Positions 16,431 through 24,481 of a stretch of 64,000 bases of DNA are shown here, piece after piece (positions within the stretch are counted from its first letter, which is position 1; each line of letters starts with the position of its first letter). This DNA is from Bariatricus massiliensis. GTDB taxonomy: Bacteria > Bacillota > Clostridia > Lachnospirales > Lachnospiraceae. The notes under the pieces are model-generated. The model saw nothing but the letters and a program-made list of their open reading frames with translations, ran no database searches and had not been told where the DNA came from. The stretch is from assembly GCF_900086725.1 (NCBI RefSeq), contig NZ_LT574836.1, forward strand, positions 893,049 to 957,048. The letters run 5' to 3'. A program made the translations under genes and the position numbers.

Positions 16431-16459
16431 GCAAGTGGTCAAAAAGGGCCAGCAAGTGG
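16431..16459 (-). promoter_or_regulatory. Direct repeats, likely LytTR binding site
   Basis: Minus strand: CCACTTGC at 16459-16452 and again at 16438-16431, a 21-bp period (two helical turns), 60-90 bp upstream of the LytTR start codon. A TATGAT -10 box follows (near 16404-16409) but has no good -35 box, which fits an activator-dependent promoter. Confidence 0.55.
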
Positions 16460-16505
16460 CGTCCTTTTCCCGCCGACCTGCAAGCCCTCTATTCGCATAT
16501 CCCGA

Positions 16506-17765
16506 TTATACCATCAAATGCTCCAGTACATCGAGAAGAGCTGTGAAAAATGTAGTCTTCTCTACACTCTCTTTTGCCGTTATATTCACCTCACCGATAG
16601 CTTCGCCGTTCAGCGAATACACCACCTTTCCGATTACTGCCCCCTTCTTCACCGGAGCTTTCACCTTTTTAAGCTCCGCCTTCTTTTCAATTGCCGACAA
16701 ATCTGCCCCCTCTACATCTATGTACTGAAAATCGTCCTTCACTTCTCCCTCTATCTTTTTCTCTGTCCCTTTTACGACCTCCGCATAAACCTTTTTCCCC
16801 AGCACTTTGTCATCGCGAAAACGGCTGCATTTGCCGAAACCATAATTCAGCATGGAGATGGCATCCTTCACCCGCGTCTTTGAATCGGGCTCTGCCATGA
16901 CAACAGCAATCATTTCAATATCATCCTTTTTTGCAGTGGCCGAGAGGCAGAACTTAGCCTTGCTGGTAGACCCCGTTTTCAGGCCTGTCGCATATTCGTA
17001 TTGGCGAATCAGCTTATTTGTATTGCTGAGTCCGAATTCCGAAGTGCCTTTTGCCGTAGTATGGGTTATATTCTCCATCCAGATCATAGAATAATCATGA
17101 ATCTGCGGGTATTTTGTAATCAGCTCTCTGGACATCAGCGCAATATCCCTTGCCGTCGTCAAATGCCCGTCTGTGTCCAGACCATTACAGTTAATGAAAT
17201 GGGTATTTTCCATTCCCAGCCCGGCTGCCCTCTCGTTCATCTTCTCTACAAAGGCTTCCTCACTTCCCCCGATCAATTCCGCCATGGCAACACAGGCGTC
17301 ATTGGCGCTTGCTACCGAGATACATTTGATCATAGTGTCCACTGTCTGCGTCTCTCCCGGCTCAAGAAACACTTGGCTTCCTCCCATAGAGGCCGCATAC
17401 TCCGAAGTGGTGACCATATCATCCAGCTTTATCTGGCCGCTCTCAATGGCATCGAAAATCAAAAGAAGTGTCATAATTTTAGTCACACTCGCGGGCGGAA
17501 GCTGTGTGTCGGCCCCCTTCTCATACAGCACTTTTCCAGTGCTCGCTTCCATAATCACCGCCGTCTCGGCGGACACCGCAAGTCCTGCATCCGAAGACTG
17601 GCCCGCTCCCTCCTGTTCCTCCCCTTCATTCTCCTCTGTCTGTCCCTCCTGATTCTCATCCTGATTGTCCGTCTCTTCGTATAGAATCCGGTCTCCCACC
17701 GGCATAGCATACACCCTCTGCACACATAAAAACGCGCACAGCAGAACCGCAAGAACCTTTTTCAT
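16506..17765 (-). CDS. D-alanyl-D-alanine carboxypeptidase (S11, DacF-like)
   Basis: 419 residues. A cleavable signal peptide (MKKVLAVLLCAFLCVQRVYA) is followed by an acidic linker (about 30-58) very rich in Glu and Gln. The catalytic motifs are S93-V-T-K96, S153-A-N155 and K263-T-G265, then a C-terminal beta domain and an amphipathic tail (TFFTALLDVLEHLM) that could anchor it to the membrane. It removes the terminal D-Ala from stem peptides. Second S11 enzyme in the window; this one resembles DacF of spore formers, but it is alone, not next to spoIIA, so the assignment to sporulation is open. Confidence 0.9.
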   Translation of the reverse strand: MKKVLAVLLCAFLCVQRVYAMPVGDRILYEETDNQDENQEGQTEENEGEEQEGAGQSSDAGLAVSAETAVIMEASTGKVLYEKGADTQLPPASVTKIMTLLLIFDAIESGQIKLDDMVTTSEYAASMGGSQVFLEPGETQTVDTMIKCISVASANDACVAMAELIGGSEEAFVEKMNERAAGLGMENTHFINCNGLDTDGHLTTARDIALMSRELITKYPQIHDYSMIWMENITHTTAKGTSEFGLSNTNKLIRQYEYATGLKTGSTSKAKFCLSATAKKDDIEMIAVVMAEPDSKTRVKDAISMLNYGFGKCSRFRDDKVLGKKVYAEVVKGTEKKIEGEVKDDFQYIDVEGADLSAIEKKAELKKVKAPVKKGAVIGKVVYSLNGEAIGEVNITAKESVEKTTFFTALLDVLEHLMV

Positions 17766-17808
17766 GAACGACTCCTTATAATTTGTCTATTGTTACTAAT
17801 GTAATAAA

Positions 17809-17839
17809 AGAGCTGGGAAAATATGACTATCCCAGCTCT
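17809..17839 (-). terminator. Intrinsic terminator after the pentapeptide-repeat gene
   Basis: Minus strand: 10-bp stem AGAGCTGGGA / TCCCAGCTCT with an 11-nt loop, then TTTATTAC. It lies in the gap before the DacF-like gene. Confidence 0.78.
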
Positions 17840-17853
17840 ATCCACTCATATTT

Positions 17854-18507
17854 TTAATAATTTACAGCTTCCTCCCTTGTCATCCAAAAATGAATCCCTG
17901 TCGTAGAATTGTTCCATCTATCTTCATCAAAATCAGATACTTCGACCCACTGGCCTTTTCTATATACAAAATTCTCATCTGCCAGAGACCACGCCTCATC
18001 AAAATATTCCGAACAGTCAAAGCTCTTGATGATCATCACCTTCGCTTTACTGCAGCGGCAGGCAGTATTGGTGGCGGACGACCGCTTAGCGTCTGCCGGA
18101 ATCAGCAGTTCCACAATTCTGTCATCACAACATTTTTTATATCCAATAAAAGCTCCCTTTTCCGGACATTGCTGCTTAAAAAAGCGAGTATGCTCATCCC
18201 ACACGATATCATCAAGCTTCGCCTTCTCAAGCACCGCACAGAACAGGTTGGCTCCCCGAATGTCAGCGCCGGTCATATCGGCCCCACGCAGCATGGCGCC
18301 GGTCATATCGGCCTGATACAGGTTGGCTCCGCGCAGGGAGCACTGTTCAAACAATGTGTTATGAAAACAACAGTGGGACAAATCCGCCCCGTCCAGACAG
18401 ACACGTATGAATGAACCATATGAAAACTCCTGTCCTGACATGGCCGTCCCCGATAAGTCTGCATCCTCGAGCCATATCCGCGCTCTTTCAGTACCGTGCT
18501 CCTCCAT
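17854..18507 (-). CDS. Pentapeptide-repeat protein with a DUF5758-like C-terminal domain
   Basis: 217 residues. Residues 10-95 hold about 14 pentapeptide units (ADLSG, ADLSH, CSLRG, ANLYQ, ADMTG, AMLRG, ADMTG, ADIRG, ANLFC), which should fold as a right-handed quadrilateral helix. Residues 100-217 form a second globular part (FIGYKKCCDDRIVELLIPAD, NTACRCSKAKVM, TGIHFWMTREEAVNY) of the type seen in many phage- and bacterium-encoded pentapeptide proteins. No catalytic motif is visible and the function is not known. It is followed by a terminator; the gene upstream (18532) is 24 bp away and may be co-transcribed. Confidence 0.8.
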   Translation of the reverse strand: MEEHGTERARIWLEDADLSGTAMSGQEFSYGSFIRVCLDGADLSHCCFHNTLFEQCSLRGANLYQADMTGAMLRGADMTGADIRGANLFCAVLEKAKLDDIVWDEHTRFFKQQCPEKGAFIGYKKCCDDRIVELLIPADAKRSSATNTACRCSKAKVMIIKSFDCSEYFDEAWSLADENFVYRKGQWVEVSDFDEDRWNNSTTGIHFWMTREEAVNY

Positions 18508-18531
18508 CTCTGCCCCTCCTGTATTCTTCCA

Positions 18532-18810
18532 TTACATCGTGTTATATTCCTTCCCCTTCATATCAAACCATTCCATGGCTTCCTGAATGCCCTCTTCCCC
18601 AAAAGGAAACTCTCTATATTCTTTCTTCTCATCCGGAGTTACGTCAAAACAGTAGGGTCCTCTCCAGACAATCCCCTGCAGGACGGCCGTCTTTTCTCCT
18701 TCTGCTTCCTTTTCCTTTCTGGCAAGACGGAAATTCATCTCTCCTATGCTGCCGTTAAATTTCTCTTTTTTATAAAAATTTAGAGGAAACAGCTGCATTC
18801 TCTTAAGCAT
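18532..18810 (-). CDS. Conserved hypothetical protein, 92 aa
   Basis: Not recognised. The protein is hydrophilic and acidic (KEKEAEGEKTAVLQGIVWRG, then PEKK-type and EFPFGEEGIQEAMEWFD), has no signal peptide or membrane segment and no obvious catalytic motif. The start at 18810 (MLKRMQLFPLN) has AAGGAG 8 nt upstream, which argues that it is a real gene. It lies between the pentapeptide gene (24 bp downstream) and the XRE/membrane-protein pair (23 bp upstream), in the same direction, so all four may be one transcript. Confidence 0.6.
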   Translation of the reverse strand: MLKRMQLFPLNFYKKEKFNGSIGEMNFRLARKEKEAEGEKTAVLQGIVWRGPYCFDVTPDEKKEYREFPFGEEGIQEAMEWFDMKGKEYNTM

Positions 18811-18833
18811 AACATACTCTCCTTCACTTGATC

Positions 18834-19265
18834 TTACATCTTTTTCTGATAAATGCGGTAAGCGATAAAGAAACTAATTGCAGATACATATATACCTGCT
18901 ATGGAGATATAAGTACCTACCACAAAATCCATAAACGCCATAGCCAGCGTCATCCCTGTCATATAAATTATAGCCACAGTCCCAAGAACCGTAAATGCCG
19001 CCCGGGTCACCTGAATATTCCGCTCATCATTTTTTTCTATTTCATCTTTTTTTATTTTCTCAGGAGCAAAACGTTCCTGAAATTTGCGGATAAGAAAAAT
19101 CACTATGAAACAGGTGCCTAATCCGCACAGCATGCCTGCCGCCATATCTGCCCCATGGGAGCCTTGATTCAAATGTGTAGTCATTATAATACCGATTACA
19201 AGCGAAATCAATCCCAAAAAACCTAATACCATAAAATATTTTTTTCCACCATTTTTACAAAACAT
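18834..19265 (-). CDS. Four-helix membrane protein (DUF2178-like), partner of the XRE regulator
   Basis: About 143 residues from the ATG at 19265 (MFCKNGGKKYFMV), which is 9 nt after GAGGAGG. Four membrane segments: FMVLGFLGLISLVIGIIM, MLCGLGTCFIVIFLI, TVLGTVAIIYMTGMTLAM and YISIAGIYVSAISFFIAY. Between segments two and three is the charged stretch EKNDERNIQVT, typical of DUF2178-type proteins. The start overlaps the stop of the XRE gene. Pairs of a small XRE protein and such a membrane protein are common in Firmicutes; their signal is unknown. A longer frame up to 19370 has no ribosome binding site. Confidence 0.72.
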   Translation of the reverse strand: MFCKNGGKKYFMVLGFLGLISLVIGIIMTTHLNQGSHGADMAAGMLCGLGTCFIVIFLIRKFQERFAPEKIKKDEIEKNDERNIQVTRAAFTVLGTVAIIYMTGMTLAMAFMDFVVGTYISIAGIYVSAISFFIAYRIYQKKM

Positions 19266-19266
19266 A

Positions 19267-19467
19267 CTATTCATCCTCCTCATATATAAAAATATCTTCA
19301 ATGTTCTTCCCAAAATAGTTTGCCAGCTTGAACGCCAAAACAATCGAAGGGTTATAACGCCCTTTCTCAAGTGATATAATAGTCTGGCGGGATACTCCTA
19401 AAATTCCGGCCAGTTCTTCCTGATTCAGACCCCTTTCCTTTCTCATCTCTTCTAAACAGTTCTTCAA
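19267..19467 (-). CDS. Small XRE-family transcriptional regulator
   Basis: 66 residues starting with TTG at 19467, 7 nt after AAGGAGG; ATG starts further upstream would place the binding site inside the gene. It is just one helix-turn-helix domain: NQEELAGILGVSRQTIISLE then NPSIVLAFKLANYFGKNIED, of the YgzD/YvaO-like type. The protein should bind DNA as a dimer. Two near-identical 18-bp dyads surround its promoter (19485-19502, 19531-19548), so it probably represses itself and the membrane protein. VanG-type clusters carry a small XRE gene (vanU) beside vanR; this gene is divergent from vanR, so the link is uncertain. Confidence 0.85.
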   Translation of the reverse strand: MKNCLEEMRKERGLNQEELAGILGVSRQTIISLEKGRYNPSIVLAFKLANYFGKNIEDIFIYEEDE

Positions 19468-19484
19468 ATAAACGCCTCCTTCCA

Positions 19485-19548
19485 TGTCAAGCATGCTTTA
19501 CACTTTTAAAATACACCCTGCCGCATAAAATGTCAAGTGTGTTTTACA
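19485..19548 (-). promoter_or_regulatory. XRE gene promoter with two 18-bp dyad operators
   Basis: Minus strand: TTGACA (19536-19531), 17-bp spacer, TATTTT (19513-19508). Dyad 1, TGTAAAACACACTTGACA (19548-19531), covers the -35 box. Dyad 2, TGTAAAGCATGCTTGACA (19502-19485), covers the start of transcription. They agree at 15 of 18 positions, and each is itself near-palindromic. Confidence 0.75.
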
Positions 19549-19655
19549 TATTTTTTTTGAACATTAAATCTTAATATTTTCTCATACAAATAATCATAAA
19601 TAAATAATCTTGTCTTGGTAAAGTAAAAGATATCACGAAAGAAAGGAGCATTTCT

Positions 19656-20357
19656 ATGCCAGCCAATATTCTTGTTGTAGACGATGAAAAAGAAATTGCC
19701 GATTTGATTGAACTATATCTGAAAAATGAAACTTACACGGTATTTAAGTATTATTCAGCCAAGGATGCGCTCCAATGCATCGAAAATACAGATCTTGACC
19801 TTGCTGTACTAGATGTCATGCTTCCGGATATCAGTGGTTTCTCACTGTGTAAGACAATCAGAGAATCCCATACATATCCCGTCATTATGCTGACCGCAAA
19901 AGATGAAGAAATAGACAAAATTACAGGCCTTTCACTGGGTGCTGACGACTATATCACTAAACCCTTCCGCCCTCTTGAGATGACGGCGAGAGTGAAAGCC
20001 CAGCTGCGGCGCTATAAAATATATAATCCTTCAGCGGCGCTGGAAAACGCGGAATCTGTCCTGAGCCATTCCGGCCTGCTGCTCAATATCCGCACACATG
20101 AATGCCTGCTCAATGAAAAACCGCTGGCACTGACTCCGACCGAATTTGCCATACTGCGTATTTTGCTGGAGCGGAAAGGCAGCGTAGTAAGCGCAGAAGA
20201 ACTGTTCCATGAAATATGGCAGGACGAATACTACAGTAAGAGCAATAACACAATCACCGTCCATATACGCCATCTGCGCGAGAAAATGAATGACACGGTC
20301 GACAATCCAAATTATATAAAAACTATATGGGGAGTGGGGTATAAGATTGGACGCTAA
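19656..20357 (+). CDS. vanR: VanR-type response regulator
   Basis: 233 residues: receiver domain (acidic pocket D9-D10, phosphoacceptor D53 in VLDVMLPD, conserved lysine in YITKPF) and an OmpR-type winged helix (LTPTEFAILRILLERKGSVVS, SNNTITVHIRHLREKM). The sequence closely resembles VanR of D-Ala-D-Ser type (VanG/VanC) resistance. It is translated 6 nt after AAGGAG and overlaps vanS by 11 bp, so the two form an operon. Probable target is the vanY promoter, where two CTTAGG repeats lie 11 bp apart. No vanG/vanH/vanX ligase genes are present, so glycopeptide resistance cannot be claimed. Confidence 0.88.
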   Translation: MPANILVVDDEKEIADLIELYLKNETYTVFKYYSAKDALQCIENTDLDLAVLDVMLPDISGFSLCKTIRESHTYPVIMLTAKDEEIDKITGLSLGADDYITKPFRPLEMTARVKAQLRRYKIYNPSAALENAESVLSHSGLLLNIRTHECLLNEKPLALTPTEFAILRILLERKGSVVSAEELFHEIWQDEYYSKSNNTITVHIRHLREKMNDTVDNPNYIKTIWGVGYKIGR

Positions 20358-21486
20358 AGATAAAAAACAAACTGAACTTGATTACACACAATTAAAGTCA
20401 AAAATGTACAAAAAGTTTTTGATATTCATCCTAGTTGCTTTTGTTGTTATAACTGTTTTATATATTCTCATATGGCACGGCCGGGGGGCAGATTGGATTG
20501 TCTCCATACTCCAGCAGGTTTTCCGCCTCGACTATCAAAATGCGCTTAACGTCTATCAACAATTATTCCGTAATTATGCAGATCTTATCTGGCTCGGCGC
20601 TATCGCGGTTATCTTTCTCTTCTTTTTTCGCTTTTTTATAAACTGGGTGACTCAATATTTTACGATAATCAATAATGGAATCGACGCCCTGCTCAGCGAA
20701 GAGGAAGCAGAGATACACCTGCTTTCTGAAATGTCAGCCACAGAGAAAAAATTGAATACAGTAAAACAGACCTTGAAAAACCGTACGATGGAGGCCCGGT
20801 TAGCAGAACAGCGGAAAAATGATTTAGTCATGTACCTTGCCCACGACATCCGCACGCCCTTGACCTCTGTTATCGGCTACCTTAACCTCTTAGACGAAGC
20901 TCCCGATATGCCGGCCAGACAAAAGGAGAAGTATCTTCATGTCTCGCTCAATAAAGCCTATCAATTGGAAAAAATGATTAATGAGTTTTTTGAGATAACC
21001 CGCTATAACCTGCAGCAAATAAATCTCACAAAAGAGACTATAGACCTTTACTATATGCTGGTCCAGCTGTCCGATGAACTCTCTCCCCTCCTCGCCGCCA
21101 ACGGAAATACTGCCAGACTTATTGCGGAAGAAACACTGACCGTCTATGGCGACCCGGATAAATTAGCGCGTGTATTTAACAATGTCCTTAAAAATGCGGC
21201 TGCCTATAGCTATCCCAACACGGAAATCATTATCGCTGCAAAAGTCAAATCTGACGTGGTAGAGATTTCTTTCCAGAACAAGGGAAATACTATCCCCAAG
21301 GAAAAGCTCTCCGCCATATTTGAAAAGTTCTATCGTCTGGACGAGGCCCGCACCTCAAACACAGGCAATGCAGGGTTAGGCCTCGCAATAGCAAAAGAAA
21401 TAGTCACGCTTCACGGAGGCACTATCTCCGCGGTAAGCGAAAATAATATCGTTAAATTCCTCATCTCCCTGCCGTTGCACCCTTAA
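20347..21486 (+). CDS. vanS: VanS-type membrane sensor histidine kinase
   Basis: 379 residues beginning with TTG at 20347 inside the end of vanR. Two membrane segments (about 22-43 and 80-98) enclose a short outer loop of about 35 residues. Then a linker helix, the dimerisation helix with phosphoacceptor H166 (LAHDIRTPLTSVIGYLNLLD), and the ATP-binding domain: N box FNNVLKNAAAYS, G1 region EISFQNKGNTI, F box EKFYRLDEAR and G2 box GNAGLGLAIAKEI. Motif wording is that of VanG-like sensors. It should phosphorylate VanR on cell-wall stress or glycopeptide; the signal is inferred from family. Confidence 0.88.
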   Translation: MDAKDKKQTELDYTQLKSKMYKKFLIFILVAFVVITVLYILIWHGRGADWIVSILQQVFRLDYQNALNVYQQLFRNYADLIWLGAIAVIFLFFFRFFINWVTQYFTIINNGIDALLSEEEAEIHLLSEMSATEKKLNTVKQTLKNRTMEARLAEQRKNDLVMYLAHDIRTPLTSVIGYLNLLDEAPDMPARQKEKYLHVSLNKAYQLEKMINEFFEITRYNLQQINLTKETIDLYYMLVQLSDELSPLLAANGNTARLIAEETLTVYGDPDKLARVFNNVLKNAAAYSYPNTEIIIAAKVKSDVVEISFQNKGNTIPKEKLSAIFEKFYRLDEARTSNTGNAGLGLAIAKEIVTLHGGTISAVSENNIVKFLISLPLHP

Positions 21487-21504
21487 GTAAATCTCTACAA
21501 CAAA

Positions 21505-21521
21505 CTTAGGCTTTTCTTAGG
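21505..21521 (+). promoter_or_regulatory. Candidate VanR site upstream of vanY
   Basis: CTTAGG at 21505-21510 and again at 21516-21521, an 11-bp period typical of OmpR-class tandem half-sites. A TAATAT box lies 12 bp further on (21534-21539), so a bound activator would sit on the -35 region. No matching repeats are seen before vanR. Confidence 0.45.
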
Positions 21522-21621
21522 ATTTAAACAATTTAATATTAAAGTCCTCAAAGCGCCTGTTTGATACGATAGACGTAGAGAACAGGAGCATTTTCATCTT
21601 ATCAAAGGAGGACTATCTTAA

Positions 21622-22359
21622 ATGAGCAAGCACACGAACATAAAGAATTTTGATAAATCCAAGAGGTATAAAAAATCAAAGCGCCGAGCACACAGCCGTC
21701 ATATAAAGGCAGTCCTCTGCCTATGCTGCTGCGTTATGCTGATAGCTGCTGCCTTTAGATTTTTCAAATACGAATCGCCTTCCCCTCCAAATGATACTGA
21801 AGAATCCACGTGGAGTTTAATTCTGGTCAACAAATGGAATTATATTCCTGATAATTATAAAGTGAAATTGACCGAGTTAAAAAACGGCGAAGCCGTAGAT
21901 GAGCGAATATATCATGCTCTTCAAAAAATGTTCAACGATGCAAGAAAAGACCATATTTACCCTGTCGTCGCGTCGGGATACCGAACCGCTGAAAAGCAGC
22001 AAGAGCTGATGGATGAAAAAATCGCAGCCTACGAATCCGAAGGCTATTCTTCGGATGAGGCCAAATCCAAAGCAGAGGCTTGGGTCGCCATTCCCGGAAC
22101 AAGTGAACACCAATTAGGACTCAGTGTCGATATTAACGCCGACGGTATCCGTTCCACGGGAGACGATGTTTATGAATGGCTCCATGAAAATAGTTATAAA
22201 TATGGATTCATCTACCGTTATCCCAAAAATAAAACAGATATCACCGGCGTAATCAACGAGCCTTGGCATTATCGTTACGTGGGCACCGAGGCAGCGGCTA
22301 AAATCCATGAACAAGACATTTGCCTCGAAGAATATCTGGAACTCCAAAACGGGATTTGA
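21622..22359 (+). CDS. vanY: VanY-type D-Ala-D-Ala carboxypeptidase (membrane-anchored)
   Basis: 245 residues. A basic N-terminus is followed by one membrane anchor (about 28-45: KAVLCLCCCVMLIAAAF), then the M15B zinc peptidase domain facing outward. Zinc ligands and catalytic residues are visible: SEHQLGLSVD (H163, D170) and NEPWHYRY (E213, H216), with SGYRT near 118. VanY cuts the last D-Ala from peptidoglycan precursors, which lowers glycopeptide binding in resistant strains. AGGAGG precedes the ATG. It lies 135 bp after vanS with its own likely promoter. Without a D-Ala-D-Lac/Ser ligase nearby, a role in ordinary wall remodelling is just as likely. Confidence 0.9.
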   Translation: MSKHTNIKNFDKSKRYKKSKRRAHSRHIKAVLCLCCCVMLIAAAFRFFKYESPSPPNDTEESTWSLILVNKWNYIPDNYKVKLTELKNGEAVDERIYHALQKMFNDARKDHIYPVVASGYRTAEKQQELMDEKIAAYESEGYSSDEAKSKAEAWVAIPGTSEHQLGLSVDINADGIRSTGDDVYEWLHENSYKYGFIYRYPKNKTDITGVINEPWHYRYVGTEAAAKIHEQDICLEEYLELQNGI

Positions 22360-22366
22360 TGGATAT

Positions 22367-22384
22367 GAGAGGGAAATCCCTCTC
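22367..22384. terminator. Hairpin between convergent vanY and aminotransferase genes
   Basis: Perfect 8-bp stem GAGAGGGA / TCCCTCTC with a 2-nt loop. No long T-run follows on either strand (CTAAGCGCTTTT on plus), so it is a weak or bidirectional terminator. Confidence 0.5.
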
Positions 22385-23628
22385 TAAGCGCTTTTCCTCT
22401 GTCCTTCTTCATATTTCTTCACAGCTTCAATGATTGCGCTCTCCATAATTTTCACAGCGCAGTCGATATGGGATTTTTCCAGAATCAACGGGGGTATCAT
22501 GCGGTTCGTGTTATCGCCTATCGCCGTGATGAGAAGCCGATTCTTAAAACATTCCCATTTTACGTCAAGCGCTATCGGTATATCGTACTCACATCCCACG
22601 AGCAGTCCCCTTCCCCTTGCATCGATCACGTGTGGAAGCTTTATCAGTTTTGCCTTAAAATATTCTCCCATCTTCTCCGCATTCGCGCTCAGGTCATTAT
22701 CTAAAATTTCGCTGATGGAGGCCAGCGCAGCCGCACATGCTACCGGGTGTCCGCCATAAGTTGAACCATGGCACCCCGATGTGAATACTTCTGCGACTTC
22801 CTTACTTGCACAGCATGCTCCAATCGGCATTCCTCCGCCCATAGCTTTAGCCATCGTCACACAGTCGGGTTTCACCCCATATCCCATATATGCCATCGGC
22901 GCCCCCGTGCGTCCCCAGCCGGTCTGTACCTCGTCGAGAAGAAGGAGCATCCCTTTCTCGTCGCAAAGCTGGCGCAGTCCTTTTAGGAATTCGTATGTGG
23001 CCGGGTGAACCCCTCCCTCCCCCTGAACCGGTTCAATCATAATAGCAATCGTATGTTCTGTCACTTTTGATTTAAAATCATCTAAATCATTGTACCTAGC
23101 ATAAGAGAAGCCCGGAAGCATCGGTTTGAAACCAATCTGACAGGCATTGTCCGACTGTCCTGTAGCAGACAGCGCTCCATAGGTTCTGCCGTGGAATCCA
23201 TCGACAGCCGTCACGATATGATAATACTCAGGGCCATAGGTATCTACCCCATATTTTCTTGCCATTTTAATCATACATTCATTGGCCTCTGTCCCTGAAT
23301 TTTGAAAGAAAATCTTATCCATTCCAATGGTATCGCAGATTTTCTTTGCCAGAAGTGCCTGCGGCACAGTATATGGATAGTTGAATGTGTGCATAATATC
23401 ATTCATCTGTTCGATGACTGCCCCTACCACCTTGGGGTTTCGGTTTCCCGGACTATTCACAGCGACACCGCCATAAAAATCAAGATAGGCATTACCCTTT
23501 TCATCATACAAATACATGCCCTCTGCCCGTTCTGCAATAAAATCATAACGCGCATAGGTCTCGACCATATATTTGTTCACCAATGCTTTCAATTCTGCTG
23601 CCGTCATGTTTGTGTCTTTCAGTCTCAT
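22384..23628 (-). CDS. Class III PLP aminotransferase (acetylornithine aminotransferase-like)
   Basis: 414 residues from the ATG at 23628 (AGGAGA 6 nt upstream); an ATG at 23658 is less well placed. Fold-type I features: NSGTEANECMIKMAR (phosphate contacts, about 111), GFHGRTYGALSATG (about 143), DEVQTGWGRTG (about 235), and the PLP lysine in MAKAMGGGMPIGA (about 264). Closest named families are ArgD acetylornithine and 4-aminobutyrate/ornithine aminotransferases. No arginine genes lie next to it, although argR is at 38830, so the substrate is left open. Stand-alone gene, convergent with vanY. Confidence 0.85.
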   Translation of the reverse strand: MRLKDTNMTAAELKALVNKYMVETYARYDFIAERAEGMYLYDEKGNAYLDFYGGVAVNSPGNRNPKVVGAVIEQMNDIMHTFNYPYTVPQALLAKKICDTIGMDKIFFQNSGTEANECMIKMARKYGVDTYGPEYYHIVTAVDGFHGRTYGALSATGQSDNACQIGFKPMLPGFSYARYNDLDDFKSKVTEHTIAIMIEPVQGEGGVHPATYEFLKGLRQLCDEKGMLLLLDEVQTGWGRTGAPMAYMGYGVKPDCVTMAKAMGGGMPIGACCASKEVAEVFTSGCHGSTYGGHPVACAAALASISEILDNDLSANAEKMGEYFKAKLIKLPHVIDARGRGLLVGCEYDIPIALDVKWECFKNRLLITAIGDNTNRMIPPLILEKSHIDCAVKIMESAIIEAVKKYEEGQRKSA

Positions 23629-23696
23629 ACAAATTCTCCTCTCTTCATTCTCTTTCATGGGATGGGAATAAAGCCTCCTATGTTACGAATGTTACG

Positions 23697-23730
23697 AAAA
23701 AAGACGCCGCATACAAATGTATGCGACGTC
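23697..23730 (-). terminator. Intrinsic terminator after the ABC_trans_CmpB-like gene
   Basis: Minus strand: stem GACGTCGCATACA / TGTATGCGGCGTC (23730-23703, one wobble pair), followed by TTTTTT (23702-23697). Confidence 0.8.
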
Positions 23731-23788
23731 CTCGTCATATAACGTAATTGAGTATAAACCTTAGTCTACGATTTTGTCAAGAATTTTA

Positions 23789-24391
23789 TCAGAAAGTTTT
23801 TCCTGTTTTTTCGGCCTCTTCGCTTTGTACTGCTTGTCCATCCAAATTACGGCCTGCATCACCGCGTTTTTCTCTGTACAGAGATGTCACAAAGTCCAAG
23901 AGGAATAAGACCATGATCAGACTCCCGGCTATACGCCCCAATGGCCTTGGAATGGCAGCCACAAGCCCTACTACAATATTCTGCAGGAACATAAACAAAA
24001 ATATCGTATAAAATCCCCATGCTATCGAGCTTTCCAGACAGATAATGCCTTTATAATTAAAGGGCTTCTCATTATAATCCCACCATATCTCTCCAAAAAT
24101 CTTCTTCATCAGCATGGCAGTCAAGAACTCCAGCGTCGTTGCGCAGAGGGAGCCTAGAAGAAACAGTAATATATTATTATAGCTGTACGGACGGAGTATA
24201 AAATAAGCTGTCAGAGCGCCAACACCGTATATCGGGCAAAATGGGCCTCTGGCAAATCCCCGGTTCGTAAGCTTTTTATTGCAGATGGACATATAAATAG
24301 ATTCTACAAGCCATCCCATCATGCTGTACATTAGAAACCACATGAGCAATTCATAAGCATCTATTCCTAAAATTATTCTATTCCACCACAT
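23789..24391 (-). CDS. ABC_trans_CmpB-family membrane protein
   Basis: 200 residues, about five membrane segments; begins MWWNRIILGIDAYELLMWFLMYSMMGWLVE written here only in part: LLMWFLMYSMMGWLVESIY. The signature block NRGFARGPFCPIYGVGALTAY and EFLTAMLMKKIFGEIWWDY is that of the family called putative ABC-transporter type IV (CmpB). Despite the name no ATPase partner is near, and no transport function has been shown for the family to my knowledge. The C-terminus is hydrophilic. GGAGAG precedes the ATG. Single gene with a strong terminator. Confidence 0.78.
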   Translation of the reverse strand: MWWNRIILGIDAYELLMWFLMYSMMGWLVESIYMSICNKKLTNRGFARGPFCPIYGVGALTAYFILRPYSYNNILLFLLGSLCATTLEFLTAMLMKKIFGEIWWDYNEKPFNYKGIICLESSIAWGFYTIFLFMFLQNIVVGLVAAIPRPLGRIAGSLIMVLFLLDFVTSLYREKRGDAGRNLDGQAVQSEEAEKTGKTF

Positions 24392-24434
24392 ATTTTCTCT
24401 CCAAATAACACTGATAAATATAATCTTTCACCGT

Positions 24435-24467
24435 AAAAATGGGATGTTTATATAAATAAACACCCCA
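24435..24467 (-). terminator. Intrinsic terminator of rpsU
   Basis: Minus strand: GGGTGTTTAT / ATAAACATCCC stem with a short loop, then ATTTTTA. It lies about 15 bp after the rpsU stop codon. Confidence 0.75.
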
Positions 24468-24481
24468 TTATTCTGCACATA

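Noticed and set aside
17854..18507. Quinolone-resistance (Qnr-like) role for the pentapeptide protein
   Set aside because: Only about 14 repeats and a second unrelated domain; Qnr proteins are two-coil, all-repeat proteins of the same length.
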